A program made the translations under genes and the position numbers. The notes under the pieces were generated by a model. That model saw only the letters and a list, made by a program, of their open reading frames with translations, ran no database searches and was not told the origin of the DNA. From positions 8,726,984 to 8,790,983 of the forward strand of contig CM067082.1 in NCBI GenBank assembly GCA_034008185.1: a stretch of 64,000 bases of DNA. Direction: 5' to 3'. Positions 49,901-62,075 of the stretch are shown piece by piece; the stretch's first letter is position 1; the number at the start of each line of letters is the position of its first letter. Source of the stretch: Gorsachius magnificus. Its lineage: Eukaryota > Chordata > Aves > Pelecaniformes > Ardeidae.

Positions 49901-52900
49901 AAAGGCCTATCAGGCATCTCCTGTCTCTGAGGGATCTCTTTGTGAAGTCTTTTTTCTTGTGCAGTAACTATCTCACCTGCTACAGAAAACCTTATATATG
50001 TTTGTTTTCTGCAGAATAGGATCCCAGCATTTTTCTCAGATGAGATATGTAGCTCTCAGCTGAATAAAGGGAAGGGTTATTATCAGATTGCATTGATGGA
50101 GCTGACATTTTCTGTGCTGTAGCAAGTACTCTTTCCTTCTCGGGGGCAAGTACATTTGAGTATGATACTTAACAAGCAAGTGATCTAGTTTTAGTATTTA
50201 TAGGGTTTCCATTAACCCAGGTTTCTCATACAGGAACTTGAATCACTACTCTGCAAGGAAGGAAAATCCCTAAGCTGCTATGGATGGGGCACTGAGGCTC
50301 AGAGAATGAAGCAGCCTGCATGTCTGCAGCTCTGCCTTCAGCTCCCGTGAAGCACCCTGAAGCACCTATGTGTTAGATGGCAGGGAGCACGTTGGGCTGG
50401 GGGCCAGGTTCATGCTTTAGCATGCCCCACCACACGTCCTGCATTCCTGTTGGACCTGGCTGGAGGGCTCCATGGCTCCTGTCTGCCCTGTTTCTTTCTT
50501 GGTACAACCAGGGCATGAGTTTAAACAAACCCAAGTTTCACCCTAAGATGGAGCAATGAGGCTGCAAGGACATGTCCCAGAATGACTAAACTGGGTTCCT
50601 GGGTGGGCAGCAGACAGGGATTGAAGTCTGAATCAGCAACAATTTTTGCAATCTGCAAGCCCGGATATTGCCTGAGGACCTGGGCCTGGTTGTTGTGCAC
50701 AGAGGAGGTCTGGGGGAAGAAATGACTGGCAGGTTGGCCTTCTGAACCAAACACAGAACCTGTCCCAAGGGACCATTTTTTTTTCCTCGACAATAGGGCT
50801 CTCAGCTCTCCCATGTAATTTCTGTCAGATCCCAGAGGACCTGGGGAAATTATGAAAGAGCTACAATAAGGATGAAACCCCAAGCACGATAAAAAGGATT
50901 TGCAAAAAAAGTGGCATAGGGACAAACCCAGGCAGTGTACCCCAAGTCCTTCTGTCTGAAGATGTATTTGCAAGGCTTGTTAAGAGCTCTGGGTTTAAAC
51001 ACTGTTTCCCCTGAATGCCTTTATTCTCTTATATCTTGGACTACAGGCCTCAATCTGGATCCTTACTCAGCCCCTAGAAATGGTGTTGAAAGGTTACATT
51101 TCAGGCTCATTGCATGAACAGCATTGGTGATTTTTCTACTGTAAAACAATCTGTCAAGACCTGATACTGAGGCCTGAATGTGGAAGTTACAGGCTACTTT
51201 GAGAGAGGTACCAGGGACTTCAGTCTCTTTTAAAAGCTCCAGAGAGTACCAAATAAGGACCAGAGATCTTCAGTACACTGCAGAATAGGAAAAGAGGCTC
51301 AACACTGAGACCAAACATTAAATAACCTGCCCAACTCCACAACCTGCCCATCTGGGAGCCCACTGGCAAACATTAATCTCTCCTTGGGGGGGTTACATTT
51401 TTTTCAAAAAAAGATATTTTGCTTTTTGTTTTTATACACAGCTGGCTTTCATTAAATATCTGAAAAATAGGTTTGGGGCTGGTTTTATTTTCTGAAAATA
51501 TCTTTCCATGAATCAACTGAGATATTTACAGAAGGAAAAAAAATGTTCTGCAAACATCCTTTGGAAACAAAGCTGTGCAATGTGTTTTACCTATTTCTTT
51601 TTAAAAGAATGGAATGAAAAATGTGGATATACTTTTAACCCCCTTCAGGACTGTGACACACTGCTGAAGCAATATGGGAAATCTATTCAATAGCATATCT
51701 ATGGATAAAAAAAAGAATTCAGTTTCTGAGACTTCTTATTCTTAACACTAAATTCCATTTCACAAGGCATACGTACATGCATCTCTAAAGTATTACCCGA
51801 AAAATCCTCTTAACACTTACAACAGCTTTCATCTCTCTGCTTTCTGCAGAGGACTAATCCATACCTACAGAAACAAGGGACCTTTTGTTCAGTTCCAGTC
51901 TTAGCACATTTTTTGTTAAAATTTTCCTCTGTAGAAGCATAACAGGGTAAGGCATAATATGGACCCAGAGAAGCAAATACAAAGGCAGGCTTAACCTGGA
52001 CGCATGAATCTCAACTCTAAGGAAGACTGGATAAGCGTGAGGATATTTTCCATCTGTTGTTGATATGGATCTTTATACGATAATTTGTTTGTGGCTCTGA
52101 TTAGCTGCTTTGGCTGGCCCTAGAACCACAATGACAGAATAAATTGAATCTGGAGTAATAGTGCTGCCTAAGTTACAACTGTATTAGTAAATTGAGTATT
52201 TCCAGGACCGCTCTCCTGTACCAAGGTGAGCTGGTATGGATCAGCCCCAAACTGGGACTCCGCTTACCTTCAGAGCAACATGTCTGCACCCACAGTGTCT
52301 CCTGGGAGCAGTTTCCAGCCCCACTTAACTACCCACCTGCACCAGGATTTGTGTCACTTAACATGGGGCAAAAACATCCCAGGGACCACCCTGGGCTCCA
52401 GAGAAGAAAGGTCAAAATGCAGCATCAGATGATGTTCCTGGTCTGGTGTCATTTATGATTACATATATGCCTATGCTAAACAGCGCACCTGTGCCTGGGA
52501 AAGGTGCTGAGAACAAAGTCCTCGTTGTGCGTGCGTGACACAGGTTTACTATGCAAAGTGGGGCACATTGCTCATGGACTTTTTCTTTCCTTCCCACTGC
52601 TGTTTCTTTCAGCTCAATGTGTCTTATCTCACAGGAATCGTGGCTCTAGCTACTATTAGGGATAAAGACAGTCAGGTAAGCTTGAGGAAAAAGTGCAGGG
52701 GCCATTGCTATTCAGATTAAAATACTTCAAGTCCATATTCCTACCAAGGATTTTTGGTGCATGTTTCCTGTTCGTTTCAACACCCTTCCAGACAAACAGA
52801 GATTTTCAACAGCTCATTTAACAGCATGTATAATTCACTGGTGAGTTACACACCACCCCATCTGTGCCAGCCCACAGAGCACAAGGGCTAGGATAGCCCC

Positions 52901-54410
52901 CAGCTACAGAGCCCGGCTCACAGTACGGCCTCATTCATCTCATTCCCAAGCTTCTGGTTCACACGCCTGTCCTGCCAGCTCGCTCAACAGCTTGTACACA
53001 TGTGCCTGTTAAACACAGAATAAACTGGTCATCTCCAGCTCATTATTATGTTGCTTCATATGTTTCGCTTTGTCTTACCATGGCTGATTTCTGGTTTAGA
53101 TCCAGAATCTGCCTGGTGTGTGGTCAGTGGCCGGTGTTGACAGACCAGCTAGCATCTTCGCCAGAAGAGCTATGTGTGGAAATTGGTGGTTATTGCTTTT
53201 GCTCCAAAAACTTCATGGAATACTTCACCTACCTCGTTCCTGGGTGTCCTCTTCCTTCCTCTCTGAAATACAGCTTCAATGCTCCCTGCTCAGTGATCGC
53301 TCTTCAGTCCTTTTGCATGTGCTACCTCACACAGTGATGCCTTGAGACAAATCATATTTCTTGCTGCAACCACAAGATAAATAATACGTATATTTTACTA
53401 TTTCAGGCTTTAATATTTTGGTATTTGTGACAGATTTTATACTCAATCCTGGGTTTAATATGCCAATATTTTAAAATTAATAAAACTGTGGAGATGGAAT
53501 GACTTTGTGCATATCCTGTGTGTCACCCAGACCAAAGTAAATTGGTTTTGTAAAGCTTAATCTTGTCTTAAATATGTCTTGGATAAAAGCTGTCTCAGAA
53601 CTATGTACTCATTCCATACAGCAAAAGCAGGAAAGAGGTGGTGCTGGTTATTTTCCTAGGTACAAAGCAAATGATGCCACAAGACTCTGCTCCTTTCCAC
53701 AGGGGCACTGGTCATTCTTTCCTTTCAAGTCACTCCCTGTTGGCTTTGACCTTCTCAAGTGTCCCCTTTTATTGCTCTTTCTCCCTGCTGTCCACTGGAG
53801 AAACACTGAAGTAAAGTCTGACCTCAGTGATTCATCCAGGGCCACACAATGTATAGGTTTCTTTACGAAGAAGCAAAGATGAGGACGCTGACTCATGTCT
53901 CTGTCCCAGTCAGATGGCTGTGGTCTTTCTCCTGCTTGCTCTGTGGTAGACCTCAGTGGAAAACTTTGGTCCACTGCATACTCACATGCGTGTATCCAAA
54001 ATCCCACCTGCACATGTATACTATCATTTCCCTGCTTGCTGGCTCACTGTCACTTTCCTTGGGCACCAGAAAGTACAAACTAGAGAAAAAAAAAAAAATT
54101 CCTATTGTTTAGATCCTGGCAAACGGTGGATGAGCTCATATTGCAGTTGCAAAAGCTAGGGGGAAGGTAGGGCTGCTAAAGTCATTGAAAGAAATTTCAA
54201 CAGTCACTCTTTCCCCCTTTGTTGCAAGGTAATGAATCAAGAAGAAGGAAGGCCAGGCCATCTCTCTCCTCTTTCCTACAGGGTTCTTTTCCAAAATTCC
54301 GGTTGATTAAAACCATCTTTAATTTTAGTGCTACATACATTATACTTGTCCAAAAATGAAAAAAAGAAATGAGCTGAATTATCAGAAATATAGTTGTGTG
54401 CTAATTTCAG
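46944..54410. other. Unique non-coding sequence, no gene supported
   Basis: No gene or transposable element recognised. The 150-codon minus frame at 50521-50973 is the longest non-repeat frame in the window and lies in a locally GC-richer stretch, but it has no recognised motif. A splice-bounded open stretch at 52613-52675 is listed as a finding. Confidence 0.5.
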
Positions 54411-54628
54411 TTGAATATGTGGAAGAACTTCTTTACTTTGAGGGTGACAGAGCACTGGAACAGGCTGCCCAGGGGGGTTGTGGAGTCTCCTTCTCTGGAG
54501 GTATTAAAAACCTGCCTGGATGATGTCCTGTGCAACCTGCTCTAGGTAAACCTTCTTTAGCAGGAGGGTTGGACTAGATGATCTCCCAAGGTCCCTTCCA
54601 ACCCTTGCCATTCTGTGATTCTGTGATA
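54411..54628 (+). mobile_element. CR1 3' end
   Basis: TGTGGAAGAACTTCTTTACTTTGAGGGTGACAGAGCACTGGAACAGGCTGCCC begins the copy. GGTTGTGGAGTCTCCTTCTCTGGAGGTATT, CTGTGCAACCTGCTCTAGG, GGAGGGTTGGACTAGATGATCTCC and CCCTTCCAACCCTTGCCATTCTGTGATTCTGTGAT follow. This is the ORF2 C-terminus and 3' UTR of a CR1 subfamily different from the copies at 10886 and 46620. A 12-A run (54652-54663) follows after 23 unrelated bases and is probably independent. Confidence 0.93.
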
Positions 54629-54979
54629 TAGGAATGGGAGACACGGTGATTAAAAAAAAAAAACCCTCAGCAAAGGCTGATGCCCATGTCAGACTGCAGA
54701 CTTTGAGGTTCTGCCCCAGTTAACACTGCAGAAGTTACAATGCCCCAAGTCCTTAAGCATTGGAAACACCCTGGCTTCAAAGGGAGACTTGAAACTCTCC
54801 AAAGAGAGAGTGGTTCGCTTAAAAGATGTGGTTTGAAGAACTAATTCACCATGCATTAAAGACAACAAAAGGCCCTAAGTTTTTGGCCAAGACATCTACT
54901 GGAGGAAGTGGGAGGGTAAAGTAGCACCATAGTGGGTGGCTGATTATATCTGTGAATTTGTAGCTCTTGCACAAAGGTT

Positions 54980-54996
54980 GGGGGGGGGGGGGGGGG
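54980..54996 (+). repeat. Run of 17 G
   Basis: Seventeen consecutive G bases are followed by a T-rich tract. Such a run can form G-quadruplexes and is prone to sequencing and length errors. Confidence 0.97.
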
Positions 54997-55668
54997 TTTA
55001 ATTTTTTTTCTGGATGTCTTTCCCTTCAACCATTAAAGCAAAATTCTACCTGTCATTACATTTGCTTTCTAATATAAATCTCTATTAAATTAAACGAGCA
55101 TGAACTTTGCACAGAAATGAAGCATTATGTCCCATGAGATTTCATCTACCTGTCATTACAGTCAATGAAAGAACTTCCATTAATCAAAAAGAGAAATATT
55201 TTCATCTAATCACTGAAGGAACCTAAAGACCCATCATCTTTTTCAAGTTTGGTTTAATTTGTATACTTTTCTTTTCATCAGTCTTTCCATTACCTGCATG
55301 CCTCACCAATGCAAAGGAAACTATTTCTGTAAAAGAGCTGGCAAAAATTAAAGGTTTCCAGCTTGCTGGAAATATTAGGTTTCAAAATTAAATTCCAATA
55401 CAGTCCTCACTATTGTGTTTTCCTCATTCTCTGCATACCTAACTCAGGCACTGAAGATCTGCTTTGCAAAAATGCCCAGTATGTCCAGTTGTATCTTAAG
55501 TCAACAGAAAGCTCTGCTTCAGGCATGGGAATTTTATGGCTGGTAGTGCTTACAAAATCAAGGACATAATACTTCGTATGGGATGTCCAGAACGAATGTA
55601 TATGCAGATTTTCATCTCAGTCCTTTACCTCTGAATAGAGGTATTGAGAAAACAGCTTACTTTTTTAT

Positions 55669-55716
55669 TTGTGTGTGTGTGTGCGCGCATGTGTGTATGC
55701 AAGTGCGTGCAAGTGT
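55669..55716. repeat. GT/GC alternating tract
   Basis: TTGTGTGTGTGTGTGCGCGCATGTGTGTATGCAAGTGCGTGC: mostly alternating purine and pyrimidine, the kind of sequence that favours left-handed DNA. It is a dinucleotide microsatellite with interruptions. Confidence 0.9.
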
Positions 55717-58700
55717 AATGATATATGCCATAGAAGGGCAAAAAGTATATCGGACATACGATCGCTAACCAAAAATGCAGGGGAAAGAAGTTATTTTTAA
55801 TATATTTAATACTTTATAAAGTCACTGAAGAGATTTGCTCCAGATTAGAATTAACATGCTAATTTGTCATTGAAGACTGAGTTCACCTGTCTACAAATGA
55901 GGAAGATGAATGAAAAGTGAACAGAAAAATTAAACCTGAACTGCCCTAAATTCTGCATGCTTGAATTTGCAGTCTTAATGTTCATTTAGTGTGCATTTTT
56001 GCATGTAAAAATTCTTGAGTATTACACCAATGGCATGAAATATTTATATCTAGACTACAAGTCATTTGTCAGTCTCTCTGCCCCCCCAAATTTAATAAAA
56101 AATGTGAGTTACAGGAAATTACATAAGACGACCTGTATAGAAAATATATTGCTAATATAACATTTCACTTTCTCAAATGTGGGCAAGTCACTTAGATCTG
56201 CACCTTGGTATTGGCCTGTATTGAGCTGTGCGTATGTGTCATGAGCAATATGCTGGGACTGCTCAGGAGACCTCCAGAAGACAAAAGCTGTTACAGAATG
56301 AATTAGAACATTTTAGAGAGTGAAGGAACAGACCACTATCTCAAATGCTGCAAAATTCAAGTACTCCTTGTATGGTAGCTTGAACAATGGTGCCTCAGTC
56401 TTGCAATTATAATAAAAATGATGAATGTCTTTTTTCCAACACGAGAGCTTTGCAAACGCACTCACTTTCCAAGGAAAAGTTGCGGGAGCAGACACGTTCC
56501 TACAAGATGCTCATAAGCCTCACAATCCATTGCTGAAGGTGTTTGGACTCTCCCAGAATCAGACCTGGGTTGGCAGCTCCCTTGAGAAAAATTGTACCAC
56601 TCTTTGATATCTAGCAAATAAAATCTGATGATGATATCAAAGACAAGTCAGCTCTTGCCACAGTCACCCTTCCATCTACAGGCTTTTCAATGGGAATGTT
56701 GAAAAGTTTGGCTTTTTTCCCCCTCCTCTTCTAAGGCTATTCCAGATCTGTTCTGTGCAGTTATTGTGTGGTGCTCTGAATCAGAAATACTCAGCTCAGC
56801 AGCTGGGAGCATGTTTGGCATTTGTATAGATTTATGTCATGTATTCCTTTCAAGTAAAACCACAGGAATGTAGGCATGAAGATGATAGCAGAAAAAAAGC
56901 TGACCAGGAGCTGTTATTAGACTGCAACTTGCCAGGCTGCTGTAGAAGAAACACAACACTTTGACTCTTTGGGAATATCGCCTTTCAACCTCCCACCCTC
57001 TTCTGAAGCACTTGTACTAATAGACATTAACTTGCGGAGATGAGTGAAACAGCTAATGTCCCCCCATGCCTTGCCTGAATTTTCCAACACTCCAAAGTCA
57101 AAGCCTATAGCTATTGGCAAAACCATTTTAAGTTTCCTTCCTGCACTAGGTTTTAAAATGAAGGGTACAGTGAATACAGAAATCTTTCTATGACTGATAA
57201 TCATCTTTTTCTGGCTCTCACACTCTTTTCTTTGGGGGACGAGGAATTTGCAGCTGGAACCCTAGCCAGAATATAGGTGGGGTCGTCAATGGAGTCAGAG
57301 CTGGTTCAGAACTTCTTTACACTGGTGAAATGTGGGCAGGAAAGACCTTCGAAAGGCTGCAAGGAGCAACTTCATTCAAGGAAAGCCAAACTTTTTTTGA
57401 ACTAACAGATGTTAGAGCTTAAAAAAATCCACAGAATTGCTACAGTAATAGATCATAATGACCTCAAAACAAGAAGATGCTTATGCCTTTGAGTCCTCCC
57501 TCCTATTCTGCAGAAATTTATGGGTGAAAAACTAGGCAGGAAACCAGACTGGAGGACCTTAATTTTGCCTTTGGTCTCCAAAACTTCGACAATAGATTGC
57601 CAAAAGTTGGCCTTACCTAAATATTTCCAGTGAGATTAGTTTGCAGCCATGCTTGCAGCACCATACTTACAGCACACAAATTTACAGCTATCCTTATGAG
57701 AGGATATTGGACATTCCTCCTAGGGGTCAACCTAATCCCATATCTACTGGCATCTATAGCAAATAGTGCCAAAACAGATTCCCAGAGAAAAAAGAAAACA
57801 GGGCAAGCATGTATAAGTTCCCCCAAGCACTCTCCCAGCCTTTGATTATTTCAAGGAGTCTAAGCCTGCTGTGCTTTGTCTACTCCTAATCCTCAAAGGA
57901 TGTCTTCCTTGTCCTTGTCCTGTCTCCCCTTAAGCCTATGTAAACTCTTTGCAGCCACACAATCCTTCAACTATGATTTGCACGGGCTTACCACCCATTG
58001 TCAACAAAACCTACCTGCTTGTTTTGAATAGCTCCTAACATCATGTGATAGCCCTTAATTCTTCAAATGGAAACCCATATGAACTCGCCTTATCAACAAA
58101 AGGCATTTTCATCAGGTTCCCAATTCCCATCATAAGCAGAAACACCATGATGTGACTGTGTCCTGATGCCATTCTCCCTCAGCTTACATTCTGAGCTGTT
58201 TTCCCCACTCTTCTGATTTTTTACATCTTTAAAGCAAGAGGAGGGAAATTGTGTCCTCTTGTGATAGAGATCGTGTGTGTCACTGAGTAACGTACATGGA
58301 GGACAGGGAGAATTTCTCTCTCCATCTTTTTTCCTGTTCTGTTTACAATCAGCTTACTTTAGTCAGTAGGAGAAATCTGAAAGAGACAGTTTCTTACTAT
58401 GAAAGGGACTCCCAAGCAGCCTGGGTTGTGGTTAAACTGCTTCCCACTCACTAACAAGCAGTGAATCAAAGCAAACAAGCAAAACTTTTCCCTAAAAATG
58501 TACTATCTCAACAAGCAATCTATAATGCTGCCAGACATAGGACTGTGGAGCTGGACCAGATTGTAGGTAGCCCTCATCCAGCAAATGAAGACCCCTACGT
58601 TCATGGGAGGAAACCAGAAGTCAGATGTGGGATTATCTGCTCTCCCCCTCTGCATTGCAGTTTCCATTCTAATCTTATGTTGTTAGAGAGTGACTCCATC

Positions 58701-59549
58701 ACACATGCATTGTGATATCCCACTGAAAAATGTCATTAGCCTGAACTGCTCCGCTGTTGAATGTCAACAGTATCTGTAAAAGTCTAATCCCCTTTCACTC
58801 CTTGCTGAGTTGCTGTCCTGGGAACCTCCTACTGCCACTCTCAATAAAAAGAGCCTACACGGGTTTATTTGGTTTGATACACTTTTGCTTTGTTGAACGT
58901 CCCCCTACTCTTGTGCTTTACAACAGGCAAAACCCAGAAGCTGCTAATTTACTTTGTCAAGGCCTTCTCCTGGCTCTCATTCCTTCCCAGCACACCATGC
59001 ACATGAGTGAGGGCATGCAACCCCAGCAGCATGGCTACCTCACCTCCCTCACTGCCCTGCCCTGCCTGAGCACAAGAAAAACAAAAAGCAGGAGACCACT
59101 GAGAACAGAAATGTGAAGAAACAACTTTTGCTTGCTCTGAAACACCCCCAATCAATGGGAGGGGATGCTGAAGAGCAGAGAGGCCAGCAGGAGACAGACA
59201 GCCAGGACGGCTACTAGGCATCTGTCCATCCCCATGAATGTCTCAACAGGTTGGAGAGGTGTGTCTCCAAAACCGACAGCTTCTGAAGGTGCAACACGTT
59301 GCAGTAGATGAAACAGGGTGAGGAGCAGAAGAAAGGCAGTCCCAGGCTCTCTGAGCTGTGTGACAGCACCTAGTCGCTCCTGGTGGTGGGGCTGGCTGCA
59401 GATTCTATCACAGCCTGGCTTTATTGTGGGAGAAACGGTAGCTTCCATCTCACCTCAAAGGTGCGGGCATGTGTTTGGTGTGGGCATGTCCAGACATATC
59501 CTCACACTGTCAACCTATGAAGGGTCTGATCCAGACCTCTGGGAAGTAC

Positions 59550-60369
59550 TGAGCAGCAATCTTTAATGGCTGCATTTGTGCACAGTCCTTTAGTGGGTGT
59601 CCATGCCCCGGTGTCACCAGCCTCTGAAGGGCGGCCCCTGAGGGGAGAGGCCGGGGCTGCCCCGTGCCGGACACAGCCGGTCCCAGCCGGCTCCAAGGGC
59701 CCCACCGCAGGGCACAGCTGAGCCCCTCAGCCAAGCTGGGGGCGCCGGGGGCAAAAGCGGTTTCGGAAAGGGCCAGAGGCGGCCCAGGCCGAGGAGGAGG
59801 AAGGCAAGGAGGGAGCAGCAGCAGAGGCAGCCCCAGGCCGCAGGAGGAGGAGGAGGAGGAGGGCAGGAGGTGCTGCAGGCCCGCAGCAGGGATCCCCTGC
59901 CCCTGGACCCCGGGGGCCGGAGAGCCCAGGCGGGAGCAGGTTGTCCCTGAGGGACTGCAGCCCGGGGAAGGGCCCGCGCTGGAGCAGGGAGACGGGTGAG
60001 GAGGGAGGAGCGGCCCCCAGGGGCTGGCAGGGACTGACCGCGACCCCCAGCCCACCCCTGCGCCCCTCGGGGGAGAGGAGTCGGGAGGGAGGGGTGAAGC
60101 TGGGAATGGGAAGAGTCAGGGAGGAAGGGGAAGGTGTTGTTTTAATGGTTGTCTTTGTTTCTCACCATCCAGTTCTATTTTTATTTGCCAATAAATTACT
60201 TTCCCCCCAGTCAAATCTGGTTTTCTGTGATGGTAAACAGTGAGTGGTTTCCCTGTCTTTATCTCGACCCATGAGCTTTTCTCATCCTATCTTCTCCCCC
60301 TGTCCTGTTGAGGTGGAGTTAGTGAGCAGCTGGGTGGGAGTTTGGCCTTTCGCCAAGGCTAACCAAACA
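59550..60369 (+). mobile_element. Solo ERVL-type LTR
   Basis: The right part is diagnostic: CTATTTTTATTTGCCAATAAATTACTTT (polyadenylation region), GTCTTTATCTCGACCCATGAGCTTTTCTCATC, CCTGTCCTGTTGAGGTGGAGTTAGTGAGCAGC and the terminus GCCAAGGCTAACCAAACA. The left part begins TGAGCAGCAATC, then TTTGTGCACAGTCC..AGTGGGTGTCC, then a GC-rich purine-loaded body with (AGG)n at 59841-59862. TG and CA ends are adjacent to near-identical 7-mers (GAAGTAC, GAAGTCC). There is no primer-binding site, gag or pol next to it, so it is a solo LTR left by recombination. The left border is less certain than the right. The 181-codon minus frame inside it is antisense low-complexity sequence. Confidence 0.8.
60190..60195 (+). 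promoter_or_regulatory. LTR polyadenylation signal AATAAA
   Basis: AATAAA sits about 180 bases before the LTR end, within TTTGCCAATAAATTAC, the usual place for the R-region signal in this LTR family. It could end transcripts that run into the solo LTR on the plus strand. Confidence 0.7.
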
Positions 60370-61799
60370 GAAGTCCATAGGATTTAGAAAGCTTTGCAAA
60401 TCCTATGGAGGATAATAGCATCACAAAAAGCCCCTCCACCTGAGGTCCTTGCACAATTTAAGAAAGTCAATGTTATGCTACTGATGTCAGCAGAGTCACA
60501 TGCGATTGACCCCAATATGAATTCAAAATCATTCCCCTAGATTTTGTCTTCAACAGGCAGCACACAAACATGAAATGAAAATAAAATGACCAGATTGCTA
60601 ACAGACTGAAACTGTGGCAGGAACAGCTTAGAATAGATTTACTGAGGAGTGTTTTCAGTCTGAAGATAATTGGGTGATGGGCCACATCAGTGATTTCTGA
60701 AGAAGTGGCAAATGAAAAGGCGGATTAAAAAAGAGTATTTGAGGATATAACTGCTGAAAAGTAAACATGGAGGAGCTAGTTTTCCCTAGGTAGGTCTTTC
60801 CTTCTAATTTGTTTTTGTTTTCTTTACCCATCCATGTTTTATGGACAAATATTTTCAGCACAGGGATCCTGCAATGCCAGAACATTTCCTGCCACCCTTT
60901 TTGACAGTTAGCTAAAACAGTGTGGTTTTCTGTATTTTTTCAGTTAGGAAAAACTGTTGACAAATATCTCTTTAATGGAACCCCTTGTATTTAAAGAAAA
61001 ATGGCACAATTTCCATGATTGTGATAATTTCTTTCCCCAAATTCTTCCCAGCACTAACCACATCCCACCCCCATCCCCCCACCACCGCCCCAAGTTGTCT
61101 CTGAGTCCCAGTGCTTATTCCTCCCAAATCTTACACTTTTCTTCTGGCTGTTGTCTCCACTTTTATCATCTTTTGGCTTCTCAGAGACCAAAACCCTTAC
61201 TGAAAAACAGAGAATTGATCCTCACTGTTCAAGCATGCTTTACAAGTGTCTTTGCTTGGGCAAATGCTTTATGCTTGTGCTGTCATTGCTAACTAGCTCC
61301 ATAAAGAAGCCTTATGAAATCTTAAAATCCTTGAAAGAAGAGCAGTGGTTATACCTAATCTCTAGCATTATTCTTTCTTCTCTTCTTCTTTTTTTTTTTT
61401 TTTTTTACATAGTCTTAAGGTGCACACATTATGCATCAGAACATAATTAACTTACTATTCCTCTTAGCACTTAAATATAGCTGTTGCTACTGGCTGGCCT
61501 AGCTCCAAGTGCTTCAGTGATATTACTCGTCTACCCAGGAGCATCTTGAAAATTTGATTGCAATTAATGATCTCATAGAAACGGTTCTTACCTTGTTAAT
61601 GGTTGTCTTGTTCAACATTCACAGAGATTCCAGGGACCTGCCCGTGGTCTGCACCACTTAGTAGCTGACTACTAACCACTACACTCAGGACAGACAGGTT
61701 TTCTTACCCACCGAAAAAAATAGAATAATAATTTCACAATCAACAATAATATAACAAACAATGTTAAACTCTCTCAAAAAGAGTATCTGATTAGCTGCC
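60370..61799. other. Unique non-coding sequence, no gene supported
   Basis: No recognised gene. An 18-T run lies at 61389-61406. Frames of up to 111 codons are C-rich or T-rich by composition and show no motif. Confidence 0.6.
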
Positions 61800-62075
61800 C
61801 AAGTTCATGTATAGGCTGTTGAAGTCATTGCCAGAGGGTCCTGTGGAGGCTGATGTTGACCTAGGTTTAAAAGGAAATTAGACAAAGGCTATCAGACACA
61901 GAGACATGCCTCTGCTTCAGGAACTCCCTGCCGTGCAGGTCACTAGAAGATTGGAGAATACCGCTTATATTTGTCATATTCTTTACTTCTCACTTTACAT
62001 CCGCTACCAGTCATTGCCATGAGAGACTGTTAGGATAGATGGACCTTTATTTGGAGGTAGTATAGTGCATTTTCA
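61800..62075 (+). mobile_element. Ancient L3/CR1-type 3' end, tentative
   Basis: GTTGAAGTCATTGCCAGAGGGTCCTGTGGAGG, then GGTTTAAAAGGAAATTAGACAAA, and a final AGACTGTTAGGATAGATGGACCTTTATTTGGA reproduce the order found at the 3' end of old amniote CR1/L3 elements (a residue block before ..FKR..LD, then a GATGGACC-type terminus). Divergence is strong, the ends are uncertain, and the assignment is from memory of consensus. Confidence 0.45.

Larger units (their letters stand above)
54629..59549. other. Unique non-coding sequence with simple repeats
   Basis: Holds a poly-G run and a GT/GC alternation (listed separately), and a possible MIR scrap near 56180 (GGGCAAGTCACTTAGATCTGCACCTT). The 98-codon minus frame at 59152-59448 ends in a hydrophobic segment but matches no family I know. 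No gene is supported. Confidence 0.5.

Noticed and set aside
50521..50973. 150-codon minus-strand frame, the longest outside repeats
   Set aside because: No recognised domain, overlapping frames on both strands, and one or two frames of this length are expected by chance in 64 kb of six-frame sequence.
59152..59448. 98-codon minus-strand frame ending in a hydrophobic segment
   Set aside because: Hydrophobicity alone does not make a membrane protein; no family similarity and no gene context.
59510..60055. 181-codon minus-strand frame
   Set aside because: It is antisense to the GC-rich body of the solo LTR; serine/proline/leucine low complexity comes from GGA-rich DNA.
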